From: DATAZK01 sp963731205
GTDB lineage: Bacteria > Actinomycetota > Actinomycetes > Frankiales > Frankiaceae
DNA: 64,000 bases
Direction of reading: 5' to 3'
Assembly (NCBI GenBank): GCA_963731205.1
Contig: CAVSUJ010000002.1
Location: 1,116,001 to 1,180,000, forward strand
How positions within the stretch are numbered: the first letter of the stretch is position 1; each line of letters starts with the position of its first letter. This document shows positions 32,899-42,024 of this stretch, piece by piece. The position numbers and the translations under genes are program-made. The notes beneath the pieces are model-generated. The model saw only the letters and a list, made by a program, of their open reading frames with translations, was not told where the DNA came from and did no database searches.

Positions 32899-34107
32899 GT
32901 GCTCGCCGTTGTCGCTCCCGGACAGGGATCCCAAACGCCCGGAATGTTGATCCCGTGGCTCGATCATCCCGTCGCCGCGGCGGTCCTGCGGGACGCCGCA
33001 GAGGTCACGGGACTGGACCTGATCCGGCTCGGCACAACCGGGAGCGCTGAGGAGATCCGCGACACCGCGGTGGCCCAGCCACTGCTGACGGCGCTGGCCC
33101 TGGCGACGGCGGCCGCCCTCGAGCTCGGCCCGTCTGACATTGACGTCGTGGCTGGTCACAGCATCGGCGAGCTCCCCGCGGCGGTGTTGGCAGGCGTGCT
33201 TTCCCCGACCGACGCGCTTCGGCTCTCCCGCGAGCGCGGCGCCGCCATGGCCGCCGCCTGTGCAGCGTCACCGACCGGAATGACGGCTGTTCTCGGCGGC
33301 GACCCCGACGAGCTGGATGAGCTGCTCGCCCGCCTCGGACTGATCGCGGCGAACCGCAACGGCGCCGGGCAGACCGTCGTGGCCGGCTCGCTCTCCGCGC
33401 TGGCCGCCCTTGCTGACGCGCCGCCGGCCAAGGCGCGGCTGCGCCCGCTGCCGGTGGCCGGCGCCTTTCACACTGCGGCGATGGAGCCGGCCCGCCAGGC
33501 CATGCAGGCAGCCGTCATCGGGCTGACGGTCAACGACCCGCAGCCGCGGCTGCTGTCCAACGCCGACGGAGCCGTGGTGACCACCGGTGCCGAGAAGCTC
33601 TCGCGCCTTGTGGCCCAGGTCGCCGCTCCCGTCCGCTGGGACCTCTGCCAGGCAGCAATGGCCGACCTCGGGGTCACCGCTCTCCTCGAGCTGGCGCCGG
33701 GGGGCACTCTGACCGGCCTCGCGAAGCGGACGCTGCCGGGCGTCGAGACCTTCGCCGTGAAGACCCCGGACGATCTGACCGCCGCCCGCGGGCTGCTGGC
33801 GTCACGAAGCGGAGCGGCTCCGGAAGCGGCTCCGTCCTTCCGTCTGGTGGTCGCTCCCCAGGGCGGCACGTTCGACGCTATTGATCTCAATGAAGGCTCG
33901 GTGTTACCTGCCGGTGCCATGCTCGGCAGCGTGCGTAGCTCACGCGCCGAGCATCCGGTCACCTCACCGGGCGGCGGCGTCCTCGTGGAATGGCTCGCGT
34001 CCGACGGCGATCCGGTGGCAGCCGGCCAGCCGCTGGTGCGTCTGAGCCCCTCCGGCAGTGACGGCCACGACGCTCATGTCCCGCAGGCTGCCGGAGGAAT
34101 GGCATGA
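32899..34107 (+). CDS. fabD: Malonyl-CoA:ACP transacylase with C-terminal biotinyl/lipoyl-like domain
   Basis: 402 residues, longer than the usual about 310. Residues 1-305 are FabD: VVAPGQGSQTPGML, VVAGHSIGELPAAVLAGVLS with the nucleophile Ser (GHSxG), AANRNGAGQTVVAG, VAGAFHTAAME with the catalytic His. From about 312 to 385 is an added beta-barrel-like domain: LVVAPQGGTFDAIDLNEGSVL, then EHPVTSPGGGVLVEWLASDG, PVAAGQPLVRL. It resembles a biotinyl/lipoyl domain by its two half motifs, but the Met-Lys-Met turn that carries the cofactor is replaced by SSRAEH. Start GTG 32899 follows AGGAGG. Overlaps fabH by 4 bases. Confidence 0.9.
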   Translation: MLAVVAPGQGSQTPGMLIPWLDHPVAAAVLRDAAEVTGLDLIRLGTTGSAEEIRDTAVAQPLLTALALATAAALELGPSDIDVVAGHSIGELPAAVLAGVLSPTDALRLSRERGAAMAAACAASPTGMTAVLGGDPDELDELLARLGLIAANRNGAGQTVVAGSLSALAALADAPPAKARLRPLPVAGAFHTAAMEPARQAMQAAVIGLTVNDPQPRLLSNADGAVVTTGAEKLSRLVAQVAAPVRWDLCQAAMADLGVTALLELAPGGTLTGLAKRTLPGVETFAVKTPDDLTAARGLLASRSGAAPEAAPSFRLVVAPQGGTFDAIDLNEGSVLPAGAMLGSVRSSRAEHPVTSPGGGVLVEWLASDGDPVAAGQPLVRLSPSGSDGHDAHVPQAAGGMA

Positions 34108-35072
34108 GTCAACTACCCGCGAATCCGGCCATTCTCGGCCTGGGCGCCTACCGTCCGACGGCGCGCCTCACCAATGCCGATCTCGTCGCTCGGCTCGACA
34201 CCAGCGACGAATGGATCGTGCGCCGTACCGGAATCTCCGAGCGCCGGGTGGCCGGCCCCGATGACACGCTCGTCGCCATGGGCGTCGACGCGGGCGCGAA
34301 AGCCCTTGCGGCTGCTGGGGTTCAGGCCGCCGATGTCGATCTCGTCATCACCGCGTCGTGCACCTCGCAGACGCCGATCCCGGGCATCGGTCCGCGTATC
34401 GCCGCCGGGGTGGGCGCGAGCCAGGCGGGCGCCTTCGATCTCAACGCGGGCTGCGCCGGCTTCTGCTATGCCCTCTCGATGGCCGCCGATGCGGTGCGGT
34501 CGGGCAACGCCAGGCGCGCGCTCGTGGTCGCCAGCGAGCGCCTCACCGACTGGGTCGATTCCGACGACCGCGGGATGGCGATCCTGTTCGGCGACGCGGC
34601 GGGTGCGGCACTCGTCGGCGCGCCCGACACCCCGAGCGAGGCCGGGATCGGTCCGGTGGCGTGGGGCAGCGACGGGTCGGCGGCGAATGTCATCGAGGTC
34701 CGGCAGCGTCCCGACGGCCGTTCCTTCATGGAGATGGAAGGCTCGGCAGTCTTCCGTTGGGCCACCACGCAGCTGGTTCCGGTCGCGAGGCGTGCCTGCG
34801 ATCTGGCGGGCGTGGCCCCGGAAGAGCTGTCGGCGATCGTCCTGCACCAGGCCAACCTGCGCATCACCGAGTCGATCGCCCGCAGCCTCGGCGCTCCGCA
34901 GGCGATCCTGGCGCGCGACATCGTCGATGCCGGAAACACCTCTGCCGCCTCGGTGCCGCTGGCGCTCTCGCGGCTCATCGACGAGGGCCAGGTCGGCAGC
35001 GGCGACCGCGTGCTGCTCTTCGCCTTCGGCGCCGGTCTGACCTACGCCGGTCAAGTCGTTCGGCTGCCCTGA
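34104..35072 (+). CDS. fabH: 3-oxoacyl-ACP synthase III
   Basis: 322 residues. FabH starts fatty acid synthesis by joining acyl-CoA to malonyl-ACP. Seen: ILGLGAYRPTARLTNADLV, SDEWIVRRTGISERR, LNAGCAGFCYALSMAAD with the catalytic Cys, AIVLHQANLRITESIA with the His, and DAGNTSAASVPLALSRL with the Asn. Substrate preference (acetyl- or branched-chain CoA) cannot be read from this. ATG 34104 overlaps fabD by 4 bases. Confidence 0.97.
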   Translation: MSQLPANPAILGLGAYRPTARLTNADLVARLDTSDEWIVRRTGISERRVAGPDDTLVAMGVDAGAKALAAAGVQAADVDLVITASCTSQTPIPGIGPRIAAGVGASQAGAFDLNAGCAGFCYALSMAADAVRSGNARRALVVASERLTDWVDSDDRGMAILFGDAAGAALVGAPDTPSEAGIGPVAWGSDGSAANVIEVRQRPDGRSFMEMEGSAVFRWATTQLVPVARRACDLAGVAPEELSAIVLHQANLRITESIARSLGAPQAILARDIVDAGNTSAASVPLALSRLIDEGQVGSGDRVLLFAFGAGLTYAGQVVRLP

Positions 35073-35118
35073 TCCCAGGGTCGCCGAGAACTATCCCCAC
35101 CCATCTAGGAGGACGTAC

Positions 35119-35367
35119 ATGACGCAGCAGGACATCCTGGCTGGTCTCGCCGAGATCGTGAACGAGATCGCCGGAATCGAGCCCAGCGAGGTGGAGCTCG
35201 ACAAGTCGTTCATCGACGACCTCGACCTCGACTCGCTGACCATGGTCGAGGTCGCCACCTCGGCTGAGGACAAGTTCGGCGTCCGCATCCCGGACGAGAA
35301 CCTCAAGGACCTGAAGACGGTTCGTGACGCCGTCGACTTCATCGAGAAGGCCGGGGTCGCAGCCTGA
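35119..35367 (+). CDS. acpP: Acyl carrier protein
   Basis: 82 residues, acidic four-helix carrier. The phosphopantetheine Ser lies in DDLDLDSLTMVEVATSAED (DSL motif). It carries acyl chains among the Fab enzymes. Start ATG 35119 has AGGAGG 7 bases upstream, the strongest ribosome site in the operon, in keeping with the high copy number of ACP. Stop TGA overlaps the fabF ATG by 1 base. Confidence 0.97.
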   Translation: MTQQDILAGLAEIVNEIAGIEPSEVELDKSFIDDLDLDSLTMVEVATSAEDKFGVRIPDENLKDLKTVRDAVDFIEKAGVAA

Positions 35368-36650
35368 TGTCCGCCGCCGATTCCCGCACCGCGCCTCGCC
35401 CGGCCGGTGCCGGTGAGGACATCGTGGTCACGGGCATCGGCGCGCTGACCCCATTGGGCTCCGATGCTCCCAGCCTGTGGCAGGGGCTGCTGTCCGCCGC
35501 CAACGGCGCACGCACGCTGCCCGACTGGCCCGAGGACATGCCGGTCAGGTTCGCCGCGTCACTGTCGGACGAGGCCGAGGCCAAGCTGCAGGCGGAGGTT
35601 CCGGCGCATCAGCGTCGCAAGCTCGACCGCGTTCAGCAGATCGCGCTCGTGGCGGCTCGTGAGGCATGGGCAGATGCCGGGGCGCCTGAGATCGACCCCG
35701 AGCGCCTCGGCGTCTGCGTGACCTCCGGCATCGGTGGGCTCACCACGATCCTCACCCAGCACGACGCGATGCGGGAGCGTGGCCCCAGCCGGGTCAGCCC
35801 CCACACCGTCCCGATGCTCATGCCGAACGGTCCGGGTGCCGCCATCGGCCTGGAGCTGAAGGCGCGGGCAGGGGTGCATGTCCCGGTGTCGGCGTGTGCG
35901 TCCGGCTCCGAAGGGCTGGCCTTCGCCCTGGACATGATCCGGGCAGGTCGCGCCGACATGGTCGTGGCCGGCGGGTCGGAAGCGGTCATCCACCCGTTGC
36001 CGATCGCCGCGTTCGCTTCCATGCGGGCACTGTCGACGCGCAACGACGAGCCCAGCGCGGCTTCCCGCCCGTATGACAAGGCACGCGACGGCTTCGTCAT
36101 GGGTGAAGGCGCCGGCATCCTCGTGCTCGAGCGCGCATCGGATGCCCGCGCGCGGGGAGCCAAGATCTACGGCGTGCTGGCCGGTGCCGGAATGACGTCG
36201 GACGCGCATGACGTGGTCGCTCCGGAGCCCACCGGCGCCGGTGCCTCGCGGGCCCTCGCCTTGGCTTTGCGTGACGCGGGCCTGGCTCCGGAGGACATCG
36301 CCCACATCAACGCCCACGCGACCTCGACCCCCCAGGGCGACGTCGCGGAGGCGCTGGCGATGCGCCGGGCGCTCGGTTCGGCGATGGATTCGGTCGTGGT
36401 GTCGGCGACGAAGGGCTGCACCGGTCACCTGCTCGGTGCCGCCGGTGCCGTCGAGGCGATCGCGACGCTGCTCGCGCTGCGCGACCGGCTCGCTCCTCCC
36501 ACCCGCAACCTGGACGACCCCGACGACGCCGTCGACCTCGATGTGGCCCGGCTCGATCCGCGGCCGTTGCGTTCGGGACCGCTTGCTGCGGCCTCGAACT
36601 CCTTCGGCTTCGGCGGGCACAACGTTTCTCTCGCCTTCCGGAGTAGCTGA
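35367..36650 (+). CDS. fabF: 3-oxoacyl-ACP synthase II (KAS II)
   Basis: 427 residues, thiolase fold; elongates acyl-ACP with malonyl-ACP. Seen: VVTGIGALTPLGSDAPSLW, VPVSACASGSEGLAFALDM with the catalytic Cys, AHINAHATSTPQGDVAEA (first His), ATKGCTGHLLGAAGAVEA (second His, Lys), and NSFGFGGHNVSLAF at the end. Translationally coupled to acpP by TGATG. Gap to the accD-like gene is 1 base. Confidence 0.97.
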   Translation: MSAADSRTAPRPAGAGEDIVVTGIGALTPLGSDAPSLWQGLLSAANGARTLPDWPEDMPVRFAASLSDEAEAKLQAEVPAHQRRKLDRVQQIALVAAREAWADAGAPEIDPERLGVCVTSGIGGLTTILTQHDAMRERGPSRVSPHTVPMLMPNGPGAAIGLELKARAGVHVPVSACASGSEGLAFALDMIRAGRADMVVAGGSEAVIHPLPIAAFASMRALSTRNDEPSAASRPYDKARDGFVMGEGAGILVLERASDARARGAKIYGVLAGAGMTSDAHDVVAPEPTGAGASRALALALRDAGLAPEDIAHINAHATSTPQGDVAEALAMRRALGSAMDSVVVSATKGCTGHLLGAAGAVEAIATLLALRDRLAPPTRNLDDPDDAVDLDVARLDPRPLRSGPLAAASNSFGFGGHNVSLAFRSS

Positions 36651-36651
36651 T

Positions 36652-38079
36652 ATGACGGCACTTGCCGCCTCCCCGCAGTCCAACCTCCAAGCCGTTGCGC
36701 CGCCGCGTGACCCCAGCGACGTCAGCGATCCCCGTGACCCGATGGTGCGCATCGAGCGGCTCGGTGAGATCACCGAGGTGCTGAACGACGACGACGGCGT
36801 CGTGGTCGCCGCGCTCGTCGCCGACGGCGTGCCGATGATCGCCTTCGCGACCGACCCGCGCCGTCAGGGCGGTGCGATGGGAACCAAGGGCTGCGAGGCC
36901 CTCTACCAGGCGTACGAGACAGCCGTCGAACGCGGCTGCCCGGTCGTCGGCATCTGGCACAGCGGCGGCGCCCGCCTCACCGAGGGCGTCGACTCGCTGC
37001 ACGGTGTCGGTCGGGTCTTCGCCGCCATGACGCTCGCCAGCGGGAAGATCCCGCAGCTGTCGCTGGTGCTCGGCCCGGCGGCAGGTGGCGCCGCGTACGG
37101 CCCCGCCCTCACCGACGTCGTGATCATGGGTCCGGAAGGACGCATCTTCGTGACCGGACCCGATGTGGTCCGCAGCGTCACCGGTGAGGACGTCGACATG
37201 GCGCGCCTCGGTGGCCCGGAGCCGCACGGTCGCAGCAGCGGTCTCGCGTCGGTCGTCGCTGCCACGGATGACGAGGCGTACGCCGCGACGCGCCGGATCG
37301 CCGCCCTGCTCACCGGCCCCAAGGCGGCCCAGCCCGTCGAAGACCGCGAGCTCGCCGGATTTCTGCCCGACCGCCCGGCCCGTGCCTATGACGTCAAGCC
37401 GCTGATCGCGGCCATCCTGGACGAGGCGCCGACCGAGTTGCACGGAAAGTGGGCGCCCAACCTGGTGACCGCGCTCGGCACGATCGGCGGGCGAACCGTC
37501 GGCGTGCTGGCGAACAACCCGCTGCGCCTGGGCGGCTGCCTCGACGCGGCCGCCGGCGACAAGGCCGCCCGCTTCGTGCGCATGTGCGACGCGTTCGGCG
37601 TGCCGCTGCTGGTCGTCGTCGACGTTCCGGGCTACCTGCCCGGCACCGGCCAGGAGTGGAACGGCGTCGTGCGTCGCGGCGCGAAGCTGCTGCATGCGTT
37701 TGCCGCCGCTTCGGTGCCGCGGATCACTCTCGTCACGCGCAAGGCCTACGGCGGCGCCTACATCGCCATGAACAGCCGGGCGCTCGGCGCCACCCACGTG
37801 CTGGCCTGGCCCAACGCGCAGGTCGACGTGATGGGCGCGGTCGCTGCGGTGCGCATCCTGCACCGCCGGCAGATCGCGGCCGTGCCGGATGAGGAGAAGC
37901 CGCTGCTGGAGGCTCAGCTCGCGGAGGAGCACCTCGCCGCGTCCGGCGGCCTCGCCCGCGCCATCGAGGGCGGGATGGTCGACGAGATCATCGAGCCCGA
38001 CCTCACCCGCACCCGGCTCGCGGCGCTGCTGACCGAACATCCCTCGGACCGTGGCACGCACGGAAACATCCCGCTCTGA
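36652..38079 (+). CDS. Acyl-CoA carboxylase beta (carboxyltransferase) subunit
   Basis: 475 residues. It transfers carboxyl from biotin to acetyl- or propionyl-CoA, making malonyl- or methylmalonyl-CoA. Seen: the N-half with IWHSGGARLTEGVDSLHGVG and LVLGPAAGGAAYGPALTDVV (oxyanion Gly-Gly), and the C-half with VVVDVPGYLPGTGQEWNGVV, LVTRKAYGGAYIAMNS and VDVMGAVAAVRILHRR. Full-length two-domain (PccB-like) type, consistent with AccD of Streptomyces and actinobacterial fab clusters. The biotin-bearing alpha subunit is not in this window. Start ATG 36652; stop overlaps the fabI ATG. Confidence 0.92.
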   Translation: MTALAASPQSNLQAVAPPRDPSDVSDPRDPMVRIERLGEITEVLNDDDGVVVAALVADGVPMIAFATDPRRQGGAMGTKGCEALYQAYETAVERGCPVVGIWHSGGARLTEGVDSLHGVGRVFAAMTLASGKIPQLSLVLGPAAGGAAYGPALTDVVIMGPEGRIFVTGPDVVRSVTGEDVDMARLGGPEPHGRSSGLASVVAATDDEAYAATRRIAALLTGPKAAQPVEDRELAGFLPDRPARAYDVKPLIAAILDEAPTELHGKWAPNLVTALGTIGGRTVGVLANNPLRLGGCLDAAAGDKAARFVRMCDAFGVPLLVVVDVPGYLPGTGQEWNGVVRRGAKLLHAFAAASVPRITLVTRKAYGGAYIAMNSRALGATHVLAWPNAQVDVMGAVAAVRILHRRQIAAVPDEEKPLLEAQLAEEHLAASGGLARAIEGGMVDEIIEPDLTRTRLAALLTEHPSDRGTHGNIPL

Positions 38080-38846
38080 TGGGCTTGATGGACGGCAAGC
38101 GGCTGCTGGTCACCGGCGTCCTCACCGAGGCGTCGATCGCGTTCACGGTGGCGCAGCTTGCGCAGGAGCAGGGTGCGGAGGTCGTGCTCACCGGCTTCGG
38201 CCGGGGGCTGCGCATCACCGAGCGGATCGCGAAGCGGCTGCCGGAGAAGGCGCCGGTCATCGAGCTGGACGTGACGAGTGAAGATCACCTGGCGCTGCTG
38301 CCGGAACGGCTGAAGGAGCACGTCCAGGGCCTGGACGGGGTGCTGCACGCGATCGCCTTCGCTCCGGAGGCGGCGCTCGGCGGCAACTTCATGACCACCG
38401 GCTGGGATGACGTGGCGACGGCGGTCCACGTCTCGGCGTTCTCGCTGGCATCGCTGACCCGGGCGGTGCTGCCGATGCTGACGCCGGGATCGGGCATCGT
38501 CGGGCTGGACTTCGACGCGACCATCGCCTGGCCCGCGTATGACTGGATGGGCGTCGCGAAGGCGGGCCTGGAGTCGACCGCGCGCTACCTCGCCCGTGAC
38601 CTCGGCCCGAAGCAGATCCGGGTCAATCTGGTGGCCGCCGGACCGCTGCGCACCATCGCGGCGAAATCGATCGCCGGCTTCGACACGTTCGAAGAGGTCT
38701 GGGGGCAGCGCGCCCCGCTCGGCTGGGACGTCTCCGATACCGGCCCCGCCGCCCGTGCTTGCGTCGCCCTGCTCTCGGACTGGTTTCCTGCCACCACCGG
38801 CGAGATCATCCACGCCGACGGAGGGGTTCACGCCGTCGGCGCCTGA
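38079..38846 (+). CDS. fabI: Enoyl-ACP reductase (FabI/InhA type)
   Basis: 255 residues, SDR fold. Reduces trans-2-enoyl-ACP with NADH, the last step of each elongation. Seen: LLVTGVLTEASIAFTVAQLA (NADH loop, FabI style), DGVLHAIAFAPEAALGG, and PAYDWMGVAKAGLESTARYL with the Tyr-x6-Lys catalytic pair of this family, then AGPLRTIAAKSI. GTG/ATG: ATG 38079 overlaps the accD-like stop (TGATG). Placing it at the end of the fab operon gives FabD, FabH, ACP, FabF and FabI; FabG and the dehydratase are elsewhere. Confidence 0.93.
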   Translation: MGLMDGKRLLVTGVLTEASIAFTVAQLAQEQGAEVVLTGFGRGLRITERIAKRLPEKAPVIELDVTSEDHLALLPERLKEHVQGLDGVLHAIAFAPEAALGGNFMTTGWDDVATAVHVSAFSLASLTRAVLPMLTPGSGIVGLDFDATIAWPAYDWMGVAKAGLESTARYLARDLGPKQIRVNLVAAGPLRTIAAKSIAGFDTFEEVWGQRAPLGWDVSDTGPAARACVALLSDWFPATTGEIIHADGGVHAVGA

Positions 38847-38937
38847 GCCTGCCGGCGACGTGAAGTGGGCCGGACTGAATTCCCGTAGCAAATCTCACGA
38901 GCAACCCCTCTCTCAGGTCGCTGGGTCATACTGGCTC

Positions 38938-39525
38938 GTGCCCCATCGTCGACGCGGCTTGGCTGCTGCTGCCGGTGGATTGGTACTGGCCATAGGGCTG
39001 GTGATCGGCGTCGTCGCCGCGTGTTCGGGCTCGGAGAACGCGGCGGGCGACAACACGCACTTCGTGCCGGTCAAGCCGGGCTACTCCGAGGTGTCGCTGA
39101 CCAAGCGAAAGCCGGCGCCCGCGCTGAGCGGAAGCACGCTGACCAATACGCAGCTCGCCCTTTCGTCGCTGCGCGGCAAGGTCGTCGTCGTCAATTTCTG
39201 GGGCTCCTGGTGCGCGCCATGCCGCGCCGAGTCAGCGGCCCTGGTGCAGGTCGCGGGCGCCACGGCGAGCAAGGGCGTCACCTTCCTCGGCGTCGACGAG
39301 CGTGACACCAGGACCAATGCGCTCTCGTTCGTCCGCGGGCACGGAGTCACGTATCCGAGCGTGTTCGACGAGGACGGCTCGCTCGCCGCCGAATGGCCCG
39401 CCGCCGCGGGTCCGCCGTACACGTTCATCATCGACCGCCAGGGCCGCATCGCTGCCCGCTTCCTCGGCGGCGTCACCCCCGACGAGCTGCAGTCGGCCGT
39501 GCTCAAGGTCTCGGCCGAGGCGTGA
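38938..39525 (+). CDS. ResA/TlpA-type thioredoxin-like lipoprotein
   Basis: 195 residues. A hydrophobic N-terminus (AAAAGGLVLAIGLVIGVV) ends in AACSG, a plausible lipobox. The thioredoxin domain has VVVVNFWGSWCAPCRAESAAL with the CxxC motif near residue 95, and PPYTFIIDRQGRI with cis-Pro. It works outside the membrane, reducing apocytochrome c thiols before haem attachment, with electrons from CcdA, whose gene overlaps by 4 bases. GTG 38938 has CATACT at 38926-38931. Rv0526 is the same position in M. tuberculosis. Confidence 0.92.
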   Translation: MPHRRRGLAAAAGGLVLAIGLVIGVVAACSGSENAAGDNTHFVPVKPGYSEVSLTKRKPAPALSGSTLTNTQLALSSLRGKVVVVNFWGSWCAPCRAESAALVQVAGATASKGVTFLGVDERDTRTNALSFVRGHGVTYPSVFDEDGSLAAEWPAAAGPPYTFIIDRQGRIAARFLGGVTPDELQSAVLKVSAEA

Positions 39526-40352
39526 GCGCCGGTTCCTTCGTCACTGACGGGCCGCTGATCCTGGCGGTGCCGGTCGCGGCGCTGGCGGGCCTGGTCTCCT
39601 TCGCTTCGCCCTGCGTGCTCCCGCTCGTGCCGGGCTACCTCTCCTACGTCGCCGGCCTCACCGGATCCGAGCTCGCCGAGAAAGCTCCCGAGCAGCCCGT
39701 GCTCGAGGCGATCGCCGAGGGCGACACCCTGGTCCGGGTCGAGGCCCCTCCGGTGGTCCGTCGCCGCAGCCGGGTCGTCGCCGGCGCGCTGCTCTTCGTG
39801 CTCGGCTTCACGGTCATCTTCATTGCCTACGGGGCGGCGTTCGGTTCGCTGGGCACGGCGCTGCGCCGCCACGAACGCGGCATCGAGCAGGTGCTCGGCG
39901 TCGTCACCATCGTGATGGGGCTCGCATTCGCCGGCGTCTTCTCCCGGTTCATGGTGGCCAACAGGCAATGGAAGCCGCGCTGGATGCCCTCCCGCGGCCT
40001 GGCGGGAGCCCCGCTGCTGGGTGCGCTCTTCGGTATCGGGTGGACCCCGTGCCTCGGCCCGACGCTCGCTGCTGTGCAGGGCCTCGCGCTCAACAGCGCG
40101 ACCGCCGGGCGCGGAGCGACGCTCTCGGCCGCGTACTGCCTCGGGCTCGGCATCCCCTTCGTGCTCGTCGCCGTGGGCATGCGGGCGGGGCTCGGCGCGC
40201 TCGCCGTCGTGCGCCGCCACACGCGTGTGGTGATGGTCATCGGAGGGCTGCTGCTCATCGTGACGGGCCTGCTCGAGGTCACCGGCGAGTGGAACCACAT
40301 CGTCATCCAGCTGCGCGCCCACCTCCCAGGGTTCAGCGAGACACCGCTGTGA
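39522..40352 (+). CDS. ccdA: Cytochrome c biogenesis transmembrane protein CcdA
   Basis: 276 residues, DsbD-beta family. Moves reducing power across the membrane to ResA. Seen: LAGLVSFASPCVLPLVPGYL with the first Cys, and GIGWTPCLGPTLAAV with the second, and about six TMs. Between them is a polar insert (ELAEKAPEQPVLEAIAEGD and so on) of about 45 residues, a usual feature of actinobacterial forms. GTG 39522 and the stop overlap the neighbouring genes by 4 bases each. Confidence 0.94.
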   Translation: MSAGSFVTDGPLILAVPVAALAGLVSFASPCVLPLVPGYLSYVAGLTGSELAEKAPEQPVLEAIAEGDTLVRVEAPPVVRRRSRVVAGALLFVLGFTVIFIAYGAAFGSLGTALRRHERGIEQVLGVVTIVMGLAFAGVFSRFMVANRQWKPRWMPSRGLAGAPLLGALFGIGWTPCLGPTLAAVQGLALNSATAGRGATLSAAYCLGLGIPFVLVAVGMRAGLGALAVVRRHTRVVMVIGGLLLIVTGLLEVTGEWNHIVIQLRAHLPGFSETPL

Positions 40353-42016
40353 GCGAGCGCACGATGACCCCGATGAGCTCTCTGACCCGGTTGGAAGCGC
40401 CCGAACTGCTCTCCACGCAGCCGGTGGAGCCCAGCGAGCAACCATCTCCAGGTGGCCGGCGCCGCCCGCTCGCCCCGTTCGTACGCGCCTGGCGGCAGCT
40501 GACGAGCATGCGCACGGCGCTGCTGCTGCTCTTCCTGCTCGCGCTCGCCGCCGTCCCGGGTTCGCTGCTCCCGCAGCGCAGCGTCGACCCCACCCTCGTC
40601 GACCTCTACATCGCACGCCACCCGAAGCTCGGCCCGTTCCTCGACCGGCTCTACGGGTTCGACGTCTTCGGCGCGCCCTGGTTCGCTGCCATCTACGCGC
40701 TGCTGTTCATCTCGCTGATCGGCTGCCTCATCCCGCGGGTGCGGATGCATGCGCGCGCCCTGCTGCGCCGCCCGCCGAAGGCCCCCGCCCATCCCGCCCG
40801 CCTGTCCTCCGGCCTGCGTTTCGAGACGGCGGCCTCTCCGGAGCAGGTTCTCGAGGCCGGACGCGCGGTGCTGCGCGGCCGGCGCTTCCGCGTCGCCACC
40901 GATGCGGGCTCGGTGAGCGCCGAGAAGGGATACCTGCGCGAGACGGGCAACCTGCTCTTCCACATCTCGCTCGTCATCCTGCTGGCCGGCATCGCGGTCG
41001 GCGGCCTGTTCGGCTACACCGGCAAGGTCGTGGTGACCGATGGGGAGGGCTTCACCAACACCCTCGTGCAGTACGACAGCTTCAACCACGGCGGCCTCGT
41101 CAAAACCGACCAGCTGGCCCCCTTCTCCTTCCAGCTGACCGACTTCCAGGCCGAGTACCAGCCTGACGCCACCCCGAAGACCTACCGGGCCTACGTGACG
41201 CTGACGACGAAGCCCGGCGCCAAGGCGACCAAGCACGTCATCCGCGTCAACGATCCGCTGAAGATCGGTGAGGCGAAGGTCTACCTGATCAACCACGGCT
41301 ACTCGCCGCATGTCGTGCTCAAGGACAAGAACGGCAAGGCCGTCTACGACGCCTACGTCCCGTGCGTCGCGAATGACGTCAAGTACCTCACGTCGAACTG
41401 CGTCTTCAAGATTCCCGATACCGGGCTGCCCGCGAGCGGCCCCCTGCAGAAGCCGCAGCAGATCGGCGTCGAGGCCGGGCTGGTGCCGACCTTCTCCTCG
41501 ACGAACTTCCAGAGCTCGGTCTTCCCTGCGCTGCTGAACCCGCGGCTTGCCGGCGTGCAGATCTACCTCGGCGACCTGGGGATCGACGCGGGTACACCGC
41601 AGAACGTCTACGTGCTCGACACCAGCAAGATGAAGCTGCTCAATCTCAAGGGTCCGGGCGGTTCCGACCCGCCGCTGATCAGCCCGTTCAACAAGAGCGC
41701 TGACAGCGTCACCGGCCTACCCGGTGGGCTCACCCTCACCGTCGACAACATCCGTAGCTACGCGGTCTTCTCCGTGAAGTACGACCCGGGCAAGGGCCTC
41801 GTGCTCTGGGCCGCGATCGCGATGCTGACCGGCCTGATCGGCTCCCTGCTGATCCGCCGCCGCCGGGTGTGGATAAGGGTGAACACCACACGCGATCCAG
41901 AAGAAGCGGGTCGTACTGTGGTGGAGATCGGCGGGCTCGCCCGCACCGGAAATCTGACCGCAGAATTTGACGATCTTGTCCGCCGGGTGCGCGACCGGCT
42001 GCCGGAGCAGGGGTAA
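40349..42016 (+). CDS. resB: Cytochrome c biogenesis protein ResB
   Basis: 555 residues, Ccs1/ResB of the System II haem lyase. N-terminal TMs (MRTALLLLFLLALAAVPGSL; WFAAIYALLFISLIGCLIPR), a third TM (ISLVILLAGIAVGGLFG), a large extracellular region from about 225, and a last TM (LVLWAAIAMLTGLIGSLL). With CcsA it transports haem and ligates it to apocytochrome c. Start GTG 40349 overlaps the ccdA stop. In the outside region are two Cys (VPCVAN and SNCVFK), possibly a disulphide. Confidence 0.95.
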   Translation: MSERTMTPMSSLTRLEAPELLSTQPVEPSEQPSPGGRRRPLAPFVRAWRQLTSMRTALLLLFLLALAAVPGSLLPQRSVDPTLVDLYIARHPKLGPFLDRLYGFDVFGAPWFAAIYALLFISLIGCLIPRVRMHARALLRRPPKAPAHPARLSSGLRFETAASPEQVLEAGRAVLRGRRFRVATDAGSVSAEKGYLRETGNLLFHISLVILLAGIAVGGLFGYTGKVVVTDGEGFTNTLVQYDSFNHGGLVKTDQLAPFSFQLTDFQAEYQPDATPKTYRAYVTLTTKPGAKATKHVIRVNDPLKIGEAKVYLINHGYSPHVVLKDKNGKAVYDAYVPCVANDVKYLTSNCVFKIPDTGLPASGPLQKPQQIGVEAGLVPTFSSTNFQSSVFPALLNPRLAGVQIYLGDLGIDAGTPQNVYVLDTSKMKLLNLKGPGGSDPPLISPFNKSADSVTGLPGGLTLTVDNIRSYAVFSVKYDPGKGLVLWAAIAMLTGLIGSLLIRRRRVWIRVNTTRDPEEAGRTVVEIGGLARTGNLTAEFDDLVRRVRDRLPEQG

Positions 42017-42024
42017 GGGGCCAG

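Noticed and set aside
36307..38061. 584-residue open frame on the minus strand
   Set aside because: Antisense to the accD-like gene and fabF, no recognisable motifs, Arg/Gly/His-rich composition typical of a shadow.
39081..40616. 511-residue minus-strand frame across resA, ccdA and resB
   Set aside because: Composition is Arg/Glu/His rich and it covers three conserved genes; shadow.
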